This document shows positions 34,549 through 46,871 of a DNA stretch of 64,000 nucleotides, in pieces. Each line of letters begins with the position of its first letter. Position 1 is the first letter of the stretch. The stretch covers positions 21,316,014 to 21,380,013 of the forward strand of contig CM028916.1 of NCBI GenBank assembly GCA_016801845.1, written 5' to 3'. The stretch is from Polydactylus sextarius. Its lineage: Eukaryota; Chordata; Actinopteri; Polynemidae. The position numbers were made by a program, and so were the translations under genes. The notes under the pieces were generated by a model. The model was not told the DNA's origin. It worked only from the letters and a program-made list of their open reading frames with translations, and did not search any database.

Positions 34549-34790
34549 CAATAGAGCATCTTTGGGATGTGGTGGAACGGGCGATTCGCATCATGGATGT
34601 ACAGCTGACATATCTGCAGCAATTGCGTGATGCTATCATGTCAATATGGACCAAACTCTCTAAGGAATGTACCTTGTACCTTGTTGAATCTGTGCCACGA
34701 AGGATTAAGGCAGTTCTGAAGGCAAAAGGGGGTCCATCAACCCTGTACTAGCAAGGTGTACCTAATAAAGTGTCCAGTGAGTGTGTATAC
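34549..34790 (+). pseudogene. Tc1/mariner transposase C-terminal fragment
   Basis: The frame IEHLWDVVERAIRIMDVQLT, then YLQQLRDAIMSIWTKLSKEC, then LVESVPRRIKAVLKAKGGPS is the last quarter of a Tc1-like transposase, with the IEHLW block that carries the third catalytic acid. A stop follows at about 34750, then CAAGGTGTACCTAATAAAGT and GTCCAGTGAGTGT, matching the right terminal inverted repeat of fish Tc1 elements. Everything upstream of IEHLW is missing; the hAT terminus abuts it directly. Confidence 0.75.
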
Positions 34791-34792
34791 AT

Positions 34793-34793
<1 letters not shown>

Positions 34794-34875
<82 letters not shown>
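34794..34875. repeat. (CA)n(TA)n microsatellite
   Basis: CA units to about 34815 followed by TA units to 34875, starting at the Tc1 terminus. Confidence 0.95.
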
Positions 34876-34878
<3 letters not shown>

Positions 34879-35599
34879 CCTGGTTATCCATTTAGCCAGT
34901 TATCCCAACACTGGAAAAGGAATGGGGGCTGAGGCTTTGTTAGAATTGGACTGGGCATTGGAAGCTGGGGTGGAGAGTCAAACTGGAGACAAGTCAGACC
35001 GTGGGGCACCAATGAGGAGCCAGGGATGGCACAGCAGAATCTGTGTAATGACTCCAGGAGCAGAACACATATCTTTGTAGAAAAGGAGTGTAACAGCCAG
35101 GGCTGTGAGAGACTATTGTGCTAAAGCTGCCATCTGCCTTCAAGGGTCTGTTGCCCTAAGAGCTCTGGAAATAATGCTCTGCTTGCCTTTGAAGAACTAG
35201 CACAGCATTACACACTGCAAACAAACATTAAAGAACATTATTTAAACTGAGAGCTTGGCTGGTTTATCTGGTTTAACTTAGCTCTGAAAACCTACACATG
35301 TTTTAAGGTATGTTTCTAATCAGATTTAGGTGTAAAGATGAGGTTACAAAATTTATAAAGTTTGTACCTTATCATCCCGCACATCAGTCTATACAAAATT
35401 GAATTTCCAGATTTTGCAATTGAGTTTGCAGACGTGAAACCCTTTTGACCCTAATTTGAGCCAAAAGATCACTGAATTGCTTTTTATTCAACACTTATCA
35501 GTATGGTTATTTATTTTTTATTTATTTATTTATTTTGTCTTTTTACTGAATGAAGTGTTCTCACTTGTTCATAAAAAGTTCACAGATTTGTAACTGACA

Positions 35600-35600
<1 letters not shown>

Positions 35601-35631
<31 letters not shown>
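35601..35631. repeat. (TG)n microsatellite
   Basis: About 15 uninterrupted TG units. Confidence 0.95.
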
Positions 35632-35633
<2 letters not shown>

Positions 35634-36020
35634 TTTCCATATCATGTAGTACACCACCACACATCCTTGAATCAAAATGAAATCATAATGATAAATTTTA
35701 CTATTATTAACCCTCCTGATGATTTTCTGTTTAGCTATAGCTGCTGGAAAATTATTCATCCTTGTGGCTGCTTTTAATTAGGTCTCATTAACTTCCTCAC
35801 AACTGGCATTTCCCCTGGTAATTAAAAGATCCACATACAACTCTGGAAAAAATAATTAAAAGAGCACTACAAATATTTCTAGAATCAGCATCTCTACATG
35901 TATAAGAACCATTCCATTCTACGCTTGCAGTAGGACCCGCTGGATAGTAAAAACGGTGCTAAAATAAAATAAAAAAAAATAAAAAAAACTATTGGAAAGT
36001 TCTGAATAAGGTACAGAAGA

Positions 36021-36330
<310 letters not shown>

Positions 36331-36469
36331 AAAATGTAGGCTTCAATCCTTGCTTTATTGGCAGAGGGAAACAGTGATCGTCAGGATGCTCCCATCCTTA
36401 AAATTTCTAAAACAGTTCACAAGATCAAGGTCAAGCAGCAGACATCAGGGGACAACATTACAAATAGGC

Positions 36470-36815
36470 AGAGGGTGAAAACGACTCTCTACTGACTGGG
36501 ATGACCATCAACTCAATCAAATGTCACTCAACCGTAGGATGACCTGAAGTGACCTACAAAAAGAATGGCAAAGAATGGCAACTAAGGTGAAGGGCACAGC
36601 GAGAACGATTCTAAACAGGCTCATAGGGGCAGAGCTGAAAAAAGCCCTTAATCAATGAGAAGCAAAGACGAACCAGGCTGAGGTTTGCAAAAGACCATAA
36701 GATTTTGACCATAGACGACTGGAGTACGGTCATCTTCTCTGATGAGTCCAGTTTTCAGCTTTTGAAATTTGGTGGAGGATTGGTGATGATCTGGGGTGCT
36801 ACATAATTTTTCTTG
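36470..36815 (+). pseudogene. Tc1-like transposase fragment, heavily decayed
   Basis: Frame pieces include NRMTWSDLQKEW-like text near 36530, NQAEVCKRP near 36680, then a run encoding VIFSDESSFQLF at about 36730-36765 and GGGLVMIWGA near 36770-36800. SDESSFQLF holds the second catalytic aspartate of Tc1 transposases. Stops and frame changes are frequent. ACAACTCTGGAAAAAATAATTAA at 35838, given here as ACAACTCTGG plus A tract, resembles a Tc1 terminus and could be the left end, with the GATA-tailed LINE inserted between. Confidence 0.6.
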
Positions 36816-38260
36816 GAATAGCAAAATGTCTCACTTTAAACATTTTTTATGCTTTTTCATGCTAATTTTTTATAAACAGTTTTCTATGCTCTGTTATAAA
36901 TAAAATACAATTTTATGAGATTTTTATGTCATTGCATCCTGTCTTTATTTACAATAATAGCCACAATCACTTTTATTTTCAACAGATCCCATGGTTTTTA
37001 AAATATTAACCAACTAAAGTATTTTTATGACATCATTTTATGCTTCGATGGAGCATATTCAGGTCAGAGTATGAGTTTTAAAAGCAAAATAAAACTGAAG
37101 ACAACTGGCTGACAACATTATCAGCTGTCTGCAGATTCAGTACAGTACATTCTGTTTGTGCTATGATTCCTGTGGGTCAATAATAACTGTCATCTGTAAC
37201 ATTTGAAACACACATACACAGATGCTGTAGATGGTGACAGATGTTTAGAACCTGTCCAGACTTGTCTCAAGCTATAATTGTTCCCCTAACACACACACAC
37301 ACACACACACACACACTTCATCCCTTAAGACTACCACAGATAAACACTGTTAATCTCTGTTCCACTGGCTCAAAAACAATTCATTTTAAACTGTGACGTG
37401 TTGAATTCTCAGCCAGCATGGTGCAAGTGTTAAAATTTGCATCATATAAAACCTCTTGCAGAAAAGAAGAAGTCAGCAAGCTGGGCTTTGGCAGTAGCAA
37501 CAGTGGTGGTGGTGGCACTGGTTAAATCCCATGTGCAGCTAAAGAGGATGTATGTGTTGCAGGGTGTTACATCAGCTCTGTTTTGTGATAATAATAAAAA
37601 AAAAAGAAATAGAAATAAATACATTTTTACAGAATTAAAGTTTTGTTTTTTTTGAGTCACTCTTACAGAACTGGCCTCTGGGCATGCTGGGATATTTTAG
37701 AAAAAGCTGGAAGCTATGGAAATGATGTATTCACCAGTATACAGTCTAAATACTGAATTACTAAACTGTTGACAGATACTTGACTTACTCCCTCAAGTAC
37801 TGCTCAATATCAAAATACAAAAATTAATATCAATAACAAAATTAAATGTGAATGACTCCTTTTAGTTAAAATATGAAGGCTGTCTGATATATTATAATCA
37901 GATCGGTGTTTGTGACTGGATTATAAAGACTACAGAGCCCAGGAGTGGCCATGGAGAGAAAAAAAATAAATAAAATTTGCACAGGTTTTAGTATTTTGTT
38001 TCTAAATTTTAGTATTTCATTTGCACGTTTTAGTAAATTGTTAATAATTAAAAATAAAAAGCGAATTAATCACAATTAAATTAATATCTAAGAAGCAATA
38101 CTGGGAAATAAGATTAATTGGTTCATAATCAACAACCTTATATCACCTTGTACATGTGTATGTGTGTGCATGCATGTGATGAGAAATGCTGGTTATTTAT
38201 TTCCCTTTGTTATCTATTATGCCTGTAATTTACACCACTTAAGGTGATATGTTGTACCTA
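36816..38260. other. Intron 1 stretch with no supported gene
   Basis: AT-rich, with an (AC)n microsatellite at 37289-37316 and an A tract at 37598-37608. No coding motif was recognised. Confidence 0.5.
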
Positions 38261-38264
38261 TTTT

Positions 38265-38625
38265 TTACCGGTAGCGTATCGCAGGGGTTAGGTTCCAGAA
38301 GCCCTGCAAGAGGTGAAAATCTGTGAAGTAGTAACCATATATTTATTATATTTTTGAAGCCTTTATAAACCCTCTCTACACCCTTTTAAACGTTTCCCAC
38401 ACGTATTTTATTTAGTTTTTAGCCTAGAGCGTTCTTGTTTTACCACAAAAATAATTAACATCTAAAAAAGAATAAAAATACCTGTAGGCCGCAAAATATA
38501 TAATGAAGACTTATAATATAATGAAGACTACAGCAATATAAATTTACATGTACTAGTTACAAAAAAACATGATATATAGAAGCCGTGACAGGTGATATAG
38601 CGATATGGCTAGGGATCACTGTATT
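38265..38625. mobile_element. Mariner-like MITE
   Basis: The right end reads GTGATATAGCGATATGGC then TAGGGATCACTGTA, the pattern of mariner-type repeats whose ends spell 'tatagcgagggat(t/c)actgta'. The left end (ACCGGTAGCGTATCGCAGGGGTTAGG, split as CGGTAGCGTATCGCAGGGG) is a decayed counterpart. The interior has GCCCTGCAAGAGGTGAAAAT and CTGTGAAGTAG words usual in this group. No coding capacity. Confidence 0.5.
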
Positions 38626-39984
38626 TATTTAATTATTTATTGTTAGTCATACCCTTCTGGTATTTCGCAATGTTGCAATTGCAACTATTAAAGAAAATTC
38701 AACCAATCCCTATGAATTCTGAACAACCTGCAATTTTTAGCAATCGCCATTTTTTGTAGTTTTTGAACGACCATGGTCAATCGCAAGAAACAATATCCAG
38801 ATAGAGTTCACGAAAGCAGAGGAAAACTGGAGCAATGTCTGCAGAGTTAGACCATAAAAAACAAAAGAGAAAAAATGTGCATTCATTTAAATTTTTAATT
38901 AGTGAAAAATAAAATTATTTTTTTTCCTATTGTGGAACACAAGAGGAAGTCTACTGAGAATCTACTGAGAAACAGGAAAAGACAGAAAAAATTGTAGAAA
39001 CTCCATCAGACCAGACACATCACTCTAACACAGTGATTTCATTCCCTTCATTTTTGATTAGTTGTTAACAACAATATCTCCATATCGCACATATGGAGAT
39101 ATAAAGAGAAAAATATTAAATAATATCAGATGAGGTACTGTGTGAACTAAAACAGATCTGGTGGTGCTACATCAGTTCAACACAACTGTGACCTCAGTCC
39201 TCATTTGTCATTTAATCTTGAGCTTACATGTGCATGACATTAATGTGTTTTGTCAAATGTCTCAGAATGTGAATCAGGACTTGGATGATTATTTGTGACA
39301 GGGACTTTGGTCACACAGTCAAACCTAGTTTAATGTACATGCATGTAGGGGCACATGTGAGGGGCACATGTTCAACAAAATCATCTGAGGACAAATTAAG
39401 TGGTACAGGGATTCCCTGTTCCCTGTTCATCTCTGAGGCTAAAAATAACACCTCACCTCTGTATTCATAAATGAAGTCTGATGCTCTGCAGCACTAGGGT
39501 GACAGATATGATGGTACAGAACTCTGGAATGCTGTTTTCTTGTCACATCACGTCTGCAAGTATCAGCATCTTAAATTTCATACAGACAAATCCATACGTC
39601 TAAAAGCTTGACGCAGCGAGCTCAACCGTCATGCTGGTTACCTCATTAGTCTCTTTGGTAACAGCAACTAACACTGTGGGAGTTGATTTGTAACTGTTCT
39701 TAATGTCTTAAATGTTTAATTTTCATGTGAGAGACATGTAATTTAACTACATTTAACTGTTTTCCATGTAAAATCCCCAGATTTTACGCAGAAGATTCCA
39801 ATCTGAACACACAGATTAGGCACAATGTGCTGTGTAGTTTCAATAAATATACTCAGGTCCGACATACACAGCAAATAAACAACCATCAATCTTTTCTGCT
39901 CCATATCACTGCAGGACTTGACATTGCTATAGCTGAGGGAGAAAATAAAAGTGTCAAAGGCACTGGTGATAGAACATTCAAGAT

Positions 39985-40437
39985 CCACACCTACAGGCAA
40001 TTTAGTATTTGGCCGTGGCAGGAGCTCCTGCAGGAAACCCACACAGATACGGGGAAAACATGCATGTGTTGCACACAGAAAGATCCTGCGCCCGACGTGG
40101 AATTCCAACCCAGGACCTTCTTGCCTTGAGGCAACAGTGCTAACCCCTGTGCTACTGCGCTGCCTAGCATTATGCTAATATGCTATTTTTCTGCAGCTGG
40201 ACTAGTATGTGAAGGGGTACAACTACAAGATTTTACCAATAAATGACCGAAACAATTTATTTGGATCAGTTATAACAGTATTATATAATAGTAATAGTTT
40301 TGAAAATTTATTCTAGCCCTGTGATAAACTGGCAACTTATCCACGGTGTAACCCAGCTGAATTCAGATGGCATAAGCTCCAGCCCCCAATGACCCTGATA
40401 AAGATAGAATAAGGCTGTAGAAGATGGATGGATGGTT
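39985..40437. repeat. Two fragments of one fish dispersed repeat in opposite orientation
   Basis: 39985-40170 (+ orientation) shares GGAAACCCA, ACAGATACGGGGA-like, ACATGCA, CACACAGAAAGA, CCAGGACCTTCTTGC and GCTAACCC-like words with 54990-55138. 40315-40437 reads in reverse as the other part of the same repeat (CCATCCATCTTCTACAGCC, then GCTGGAGC), matching 54810-54870. This second piece ends only about 90 bp before adcy8 exon 2. Confidence 0.65.
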
Positions 40438-40525
40438 GAAAAGTGCCAAATGTCCTCTGTCGTCCATGGTTTTAAAAATGACTGCTGTTTCTGCTGAGAT
40501 GAACTCTATTTCTCTGTGTGTTCAG

Positions 40526-40675
40526 GTAGCAGCTCAGGCCGTGTTGTTCATGTGTATGAATACTGCTGGGATATTCATCAGTTACCTGTCTGACCGTGCT
40601 CAGCGTCAGGCCTTTTTGGAGACACGGCGCTGCATAGAGGCTCGACTGCGACTCGAGACGGAAAACCAGAGACAG
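40526..40675 (+). CDS. adcy8: adcy8 exon 2: TM6 and start of the C1 linker
   Basis: Exactly 50 codons, phase 0 at both ends, between TGTTCAG| and |GTGAGT. It encodes residues 302-351. VAAQAVLFMCMNTAGIFISY is the sixth helix of the first membrane domain; LSDRAQRQAFLETRRCIEAR followed by LRLETENQRQ is the signalling helix that leads from the membrane into the C1a catalytic half and is strongly conserved in membrane cyclases. It follows the 29.6-kb first intron. Confidence 0.95.
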
Positions 40676-40890
40676 GTGAGTCAATGACCTGCTTCAAGAC
40701 AAAATGTTGGCATACACAAAAACTGTCTGTACAGGCTTTTTGATATTTTATACAATGCCTTGTTGAGTGTTAAATGTGCTCCATAATTCTGTCACTCACT
40801 CACACCAGCAATTTGGGTGTTTTTTTGCACCTGTCATATTTTTACTCTCTGAGATATGTTTATGTTTATTTATTTAAGAAAGGACAATGT

Positions 40891-41377
40891 ACATTAATTA
40901 ACATGCCCATTTACACAGGCCCTGTAAATGTACCAGATGTAGCCAATGGCTAATTTTCATCTATTGTCCCTGGCATATAAAGTGCTGCAGCACCACGGAA
41001 ACACAGCTACAAGGAAAGAAAATTCAACATAGTGCATGAACCATTCAATATCTGTACAATTACAAATTGGGATTTTTTTAAAAACATTGAAAAACAGTTT
41101 AACAACTAGATGATCACACGCATTAAAGTCATGTTAAATGTTTCTATGTCACTTGTAGAGCCCCTTATGGACAAAATGTCACAACTTGTTGGGCTTCTAT
41201 AAAATATGTTAAAGATTGTGTATGCCAGGTAAGGAGATACTGAAATGTTACTGTTGTAGCACCCCCTAGAGACCAAGGGTCACAAACATTGGGGTGCTTG
41301 TACAGAATTGTATTCTCATCAAAGATATGAAGTCTCATCAAGTTTGGAGAAGAAAAATGGCAGGCTTAGTTAATTAG
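40891..41377 (+). repeat. Local duplication, copy A (source) in intron 2
   Basis: 487 bp, from ATTAATTAACATGCCC region to TTAGTTAATTAG, repeated in the same orientation at 42748-43234 with the same length and only about ten substitutions by eye (about 98% identity). The surrounding sequence on both sides of copy A continues as a typical fish interspersed repeat (for example GCGCCAACTAGAAGG near 41457), so copy A looks like the original context. Confidence 0.9.
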
Positions 41378-42717
41378 AACTACATAAGAGGGAGTTTTGT
41401 TTCTAGTCCACATGATTTTCGAGATATAAACCAAAATGTAAATTGGCTTATTATAGCGCCAACTAGAAGGGGGATGTGTAATGGCACCTCGGTAAACTGA
41501 AGTCCAGGACTATCAGGATAAAATTCTGTAAAGAGGGGGTTTCAGTCTTGAGCTCATGGTAAACTTTGTGTCCGTGTCATGATCAACATAGAGCTGATCA
41601 TGTGATCACATGAGTTTAGCTAAACATGGGGGGAAATCATGATTCTACTCAAAACATGTGTATTATCATCTGTTGGTCCAGTCAAGAAAAAAGGTATCAT
41701 AAACACTTCTAACTGTACTGTGATGCATTTTCCACAAAACAATCAAAGCAATTTTGAAGATTGACCTGCAGTTGATGAGATGAGGCAAAACTTTACATAT
41801 TGCATCCTGTTGGAATCACTTATACCAAAGAAATTATGAGCAGATGTTAGTTATTTTTATTTGAGTAATAAAAACTACACCTCCTTGAAAAATGTTAGTA
41901 TTTCTACTAACAACAGTGATGTGGTGAGATTTGAGATTTACAGTCACATTTGGATCTCAAATAGTTAGGTTGGAGAGAAATAATGCATCTTTTAAAGCCT
42001 GTAAAGAAGTACATTTTTAGTGTTTTGGTACAAATACTATATCATGAACATAGATCAAATTGATGAATAAATTTGAGTTTTAAAAGCTTTATAGTGAACA
42101 CCAAGCACAAGCTCCAATAAGAGCAGGTTGTTTTAGGTGACAATCTGAATGAAGATCAAAAAAGTCAGTGAGCCACTGGAAAGCTTTTTGTTGTTGTTGA
42201 TGATATTTCACAGGTTTCTCACTCCAACTTTCAGATGACTCCAGCAAAAAAAAAAAAAATCTCCACAATCACCACCACCTTAGAACCACAGAGTTTAAAG
42301 AGGTTGCGGTGTAGCAGCAGCATCCATAACATGAGCAACGCGAGCAACACTTGACTGAAATGCTTGTGTGGCTGTACACTGACTTAGGATGATATACGGA
42401 TTTTTTTTTTTTTTTTTTTTGATCTCTGAGTGCTAGAGGCCTCTTCTCCTTCTGTCTGAGATTTTCATTTACACCTTCCAATCTGGTTTCACTGGTTTCA
42501 ACAGTGAGATGAGTGGCTGTGATGAAACAGCATCAGCGGTCACTGTTTTTTCAATATCCTCTCTCTCCACTTGTGCTTGTGGTTTGAAGAGCCTCTCCAC
42601 AGCTCTCAGAGAGTGTCACACAGTTTCACTGTGCCCACAGGAGGTGCATTGTTTTTTTACTGGAAAACTACAGCATGATCATAAATGTGTCACACTTCCA
42701 AAGAGTTTACCTGTGTG

Positions 42718-43267
42718 TAGTTACTCTTATTTTTCATACAAGGTGTCACATTAATTAACATGCCCATTTACACAGGCCCTGTAAATGTACCAGATGTAGC
42801 CAATAGCTAATTTTCATCTATGGTCCCTGGCATATAAAGTGCTGCAGCACCACGGAAACACAGCTACAAGGAAAGAAAATTCAACATAGTGCATGAACCA
42901 TTCAATATCTGTACAATTACAAATTGTGATTTTTTTAAAAACATTGAAAAACAGTTTAACAACTAGATGATCACAAGCATTAAAGTCACGTTAAATGTTT
43001 CTATGTCACTTGTAGTGCCCCTTATGGACAAAATGTCACAACTTGTTGGGCTTCTATAAAATATGTTAAAGATTGTGTATGCCAGGTAAGGAGATACTGA
43101 TATGTTGCTGTTGTAGCACCCCCTAGAGACCAAGGGTCACAAACATTGGGGTGCTTGTACAGAATTGTATTCTCATCAAAGATATGAAGTCTCATCAAGC
43201 TTGGAGAAGAAAAATGGCAGGCTTAGTTAATTAGTAGTTGCTCTTTTTTTTCATACAAGGTGTCACA
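42718..43267 (+). repeat. Local duplication, copy B, flanked by 33-bp direct repeats
   Basis: Copy B spans 42748-43234. Immediately around it are two 33-bp direct repeats, 42718-42750 and 43235-43267, both beginning TAGTT and ending TTTCATACAAGGTGTCACA; they differ at only two positions. The duplicate thus looks inserted, with its target duplicated. The insert ends carry TAATTAAC in inverted orientation (left TTAATTAACATGC, right reverse complement CTAATTAACTAAGC). Confidence 0.9.
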
Positions 43268-44730
43268 ATATATTTGTTTGTGCAGCATCTACAAACAGTG
43301 ATAAAGTCCTCCAACTAATGCTGTTATATTGTGAAGACTACAGAATTTCATTAAACACTGTTTCTCCAACAGCATGGCTAGATTTGATGCTTTGCCATGG
43401 AACAGAATTACAATAATTGGAACAGTAATGGAACAGCTAACAGAAATTCACAAGTCTGAATGACAGATTATTCTTTTAGCTGTTAGCAGATTTGGAGCCT
43501 CAAAAGTTTTCTTAGGTGCTACTGGGAAAGAAGGAATTCACCATATTAGTTGCATGTACCATAAAAGTACTTTTTTTTTTTTTACAGAATCTAAAGAATG
43601 AACCTTATTAACTAACTACAAAATATATAACAATACAGTATATACTATACTGTAATGTTATATATTTTTGATATACTGTGTTGTTATATATTATAGAAAT
43701 GGTAAAACCACAGAGAGGGGTTGTAGGTCCTTCACGATCATCCCAGCAATGATCTTGAATTATGTAGGTAAAATAACAAAATGATTAAGATAATAAGAAC
43801 TGTAATCTGTAATCTTCATGTAGCCCTAAATAGGAATACTATTTTCCTTCAGCAGTTAAAACAAAAGGGTTATTATGTTCAGCCATATTCATATTTCAAG
43901 TTTGAGGTATATATCTTTATATAAGCATATATTTTTCAGTTCCAGTTAAACGATTAAGATTTTTTTTTCAATTGGCTGAATATATGATAGTAGTTAAATC
44001 ACTCTGCAAAAACTGCATCTCTGATCACCAATTATACTGTAAAAACTACTTTATGCTCGAGATTACCTAGATATTCCTGAATTTTTTGGCTGAAAAGCCT
44101 CTGCCAGAGACCTCTGTCTGTGTAAAGGTGTGGTTTGGGTTTAGGGATCTCCCACCTCCTCCTCTTTACTCAACTTCTCAACTGCAGCTCGGAGTTCTCC
44201 CAAGGGTGAACTGCTTTTACATGTTTCTGTATATGCTTTTATCAGCTGAAGTGAATAACAATAACACAGCGCTTCTCTTTCTTTCCGCCTTCACAGGCTA
44301 CTCTCAGTGCTCTGAGCGAGAGCGAGAGCAAGCAAGAGAAAGATAGAGAGATAGGTGTACTGTTTGCACAGACATATTTGGAGAGAAGCTGCACTTGTGT
44401 GAACTCTTTGAGGAAATCCGAGTAATTTGCCAGATGTATAGAAGAACTGCAACAAAAGTATCGCTCTCATCAGACTAATATCAATCCGATACTCATACTT
44501 ACCTTGATAGCAATACTAACAATATTTGGATCAATACACCCACCCCTAATAGTGAGTTATAAGGCTATGTTGGTCACTGAATTCTTTCTGTAGCCAGTAG
44601 GTGGCGCTATGCCAGACAGGCATATTGGGAGTGTGGATATCATCGTAATCATAGTATCCAATATCCTGTGAAGTTTCAGACAATTCATTCAAGGCACTGT
44701 GACTTTATGTAACATTTTCTGTTATCTGGC
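43268..44730 (+). other. Intron 2 stretch with no supported gene
   Basis: AT-rich. A CAGTAGGTGGCGCTATGCC word near 44596 recalls the same group of fish dispersed repeats as the duplicated segment. Short open frames only. Confidence 0.45.
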
Positions 44731-44734
44731 CAAC

Positions 44735-44955
44735 TGCTACAACAACAATTTTATTTGTAAAAATTTCATTAAGTCATTACTGCTAAGTTTTATTGGGATA
44801 GACAGCTCCACAGAGCTATGACTTTCTGACAGCCTGGCTACAGTGCTGAAAAGGTGCCTGGGGTTGTTCTTGTTTTCTTCAATTAAAGAAGAATAGTAAG
44901 AGGCTCTGGCCTTTCTGAGTGCGTCGCTTATGTTTCTATGAAACTATCTCTGCAT
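44735..44955 (-). mobile_element. Internal fragment of the L2-like LINE
   Basis: Matches 2565-2770 of the LINE at the left edge closely and in the same orientation (shared words AAGTCATTACTGCTA, GACAGCTCCACAGAGCTATG, AGCCTGGCTAC, GAAGAATAGTAAGAGGCTCT). It corresponds to the linker region of ORF2 (minus strand, ASYYSSLIEE and AVELSIPI-like residues). It is truncated at both ends and ends at a TA microsatellite. Confidence 0.8.
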
Positions 44956-44956
44956 T

Positions 44957-44960
<4 letters not shown>

Positions 44961-45002
<42 letters not shown>
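44961..45002. repeat. (TA)n microsatellite
   Basis: About 21 TA units; a short AAT run follows at 45062-45081. Confidence 0.95.
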
Positions 45003-45006
<4 letters not shown>

Positions 45007-45773
45007 ACTTCTGAAAATCTTGTTTAGTGCACATTAAACTAGAAATGGTAATAAAAATAAAAATAATAATAATAATAATAAAATGAAATACCATAATAGT
45101 GGCAAAAGAGGTAGTACAGAAATTCTTACAAGCTTTCTTTCAGTAATACAAACATTTTTAACATTTAATGTGGAAAACAACTAGTGAGTAGTCATGTGAG
45201 TAGTGCATATTATGGAAAACGCCATAGACAGTCTAACACAGTCATGGTTGGTAAGGTAAGATACAGGGAAACAACCCCTTATTTCAGCAGGGTGAACTAT
45301 AAAACACAGGCAGAGAGCCAGGGAGCAATTAATATGCCTACACCCGCCCACTGTCTTTCACCTACCACAAATCCAAAGGGTCCAGCCACTCTCAAGGAGT
45401 TTGGTTCCAGAGGCAGAACTGTGTGTAGAGGTGAGCCCGACTATATGTATCAATATCTCTCCACCTTTTGCACAATGCAGCTCCTACAGTCACAAGGGTA
45501 CGCAAACCATGGCAGTTCTCAGAGGGGGGCGAAAATAAATGTTTTTAGATCCTCAAACTATGGGTTACAACTGTTGCACCCTGTTGTTGAGTTGGCCAAT
45601 CTCTCCATATTAATGTCTCTTGCAGCAGTTCCTCTGCAGCATCATCTATACTGTTCTAGACTGTTGCCAAAATCACAAGTGAGCTTCTCCTCTTGGGCTT
45701 ATGTACTCCTTGAACTGACTATGTTTTGCTTTTGTTTGCCAGCACTGATCCAATTCCTTTTTCTCTTCCTTAG

Positions 45774-45904
45774 GAGAGACTGGTGTTATCAGTCCTGCCG
45801 CGTTTTGTAGTTTTGGAAATGATCAATGACATGACAAATGTAGAGGCTGAACACCTCCAACATCAGTTTCACAGAATCTACATCCATCGCTATGAGAATG
45901 TCAG
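45774..45904 (+). CDS. adcy8: adcy8 exon 3: entry to the C1a domain
   Basis: 131 nt between CTTCCTTAG| and |GTGAGG, starting in phase 0 and ending after two bases of codon 395. It encodes ERLVLSVLPRFVVLEMINDM, then TNVEAEHLQHQFHRIYIHRY and ENV. RLLxSVLPxxV-type text is the conserved helix before the first beta strand of class III cyclases, and IHRYENVS leads into that strand. The AG for serine 395 is completed by the first base of exon 4. A 208-codon frame overlapping this exon in another phase (45184-45810) is considered chance. Confidence 0.95.
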
Positions 45905-46420
45905 GTGAGGCTGCAGACTTTGGCTCTTTGAAGACCAAGGTCAAGTTCTTCAGCACACGCCTAGAAAAAAGACAATTCCCCTGTGTATAAAGTCAAGTCC
46001 ACAAAAAAGTTTCACATTGAAAAATGAAAGGCATGAACATAAACTGTTGACAAACTAAACTGTTGTACTAAGACAAGATTTAAGTGATGTATGCCAAAGC
46101 AGGACATGCTCCAGGAAAAAAGGTGCAACATGAAGGTTAGTAAGGTCTAATCATCCCCATATAGGAAAGCATCTGTGTGGTTTTGCAGCTCTGAAAACAG
46201 TAATCTTGTAGTGTATTATTTTCCTTATACTATTTTAAAAAATCTTAATCCCATGATCCAACCCTAATGTCAACAATCTTTTTGCCAAAACTGGAACATG
46301 GTCTTTGACAAAACCTCGCGATTTGTGCTTCACTTACATGCTGTTGGCCCTGTACAATTAATCTTCCTGCTTAACATTTGTACATGGTTTTTGCAGAAAC
46401 AGAACATTCAACAGTCTGAC

Positions 46421-46871
46421 ATTAAAGGTGCAATATGCAAGAATTCTAAGTATATCTAGCTGCTTCATTGTCACTGTAATTTTTAAATGACCTATTATGG
46501 GGCAAATGAAGGGTCTCTTGGCTGCCCCCACTATCTCTTGGCAAGAAAGCACACTTTCAAGATCAGTATTGGTGGCCCACTAATGTTTGATTCACAAAGG
46601 GCGAGTTCAGCTGCACAATGTTTTGCTACAGCTTTCAACGTAGTTTTCTCCTATTTGGTCATGTATATAAACCCTGCCGATTCAAAAGCCATTGTAAGTA
46701 GTTGTTATGATTGTGTCATGCCTGTTGCATGACGCAATCATTCAGCACACCTCAGTTTCTGTTGAATTAAACTTTTTGCTATGTATCGTGCATCTTTAAC
46801 TCGGCCTTACTGTGACATAATAAAGTAACTTTTGTAGAGAGAAATGTGACCAGACATAGTGTACCTTTAAT
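46421..46871. mobile_element. TTAA-flanked MITE in intron 3
   Basis: The left end ATTAAAGGTGCAATATG and the reverse complement of the right end, ATTAAAGGTACACTATG, match at 15 of 17 positions. TTAA occurs at both edges (46422-46425 and 46867-46870), as expected for a TTAA-specific DNA transposon such as Kolobok or piggyBac. It is 451 bp with no credible coding frame, so non-autonomous. Confidence 0.7.

Noticed and set aside
45184..45810. 208-codon open frame running into exon 3 in another phase
   Set aside because: No recognisable motif; it overlaps a conserved adcy8 exon out of frame; typical of chance openness next to a coding exon.
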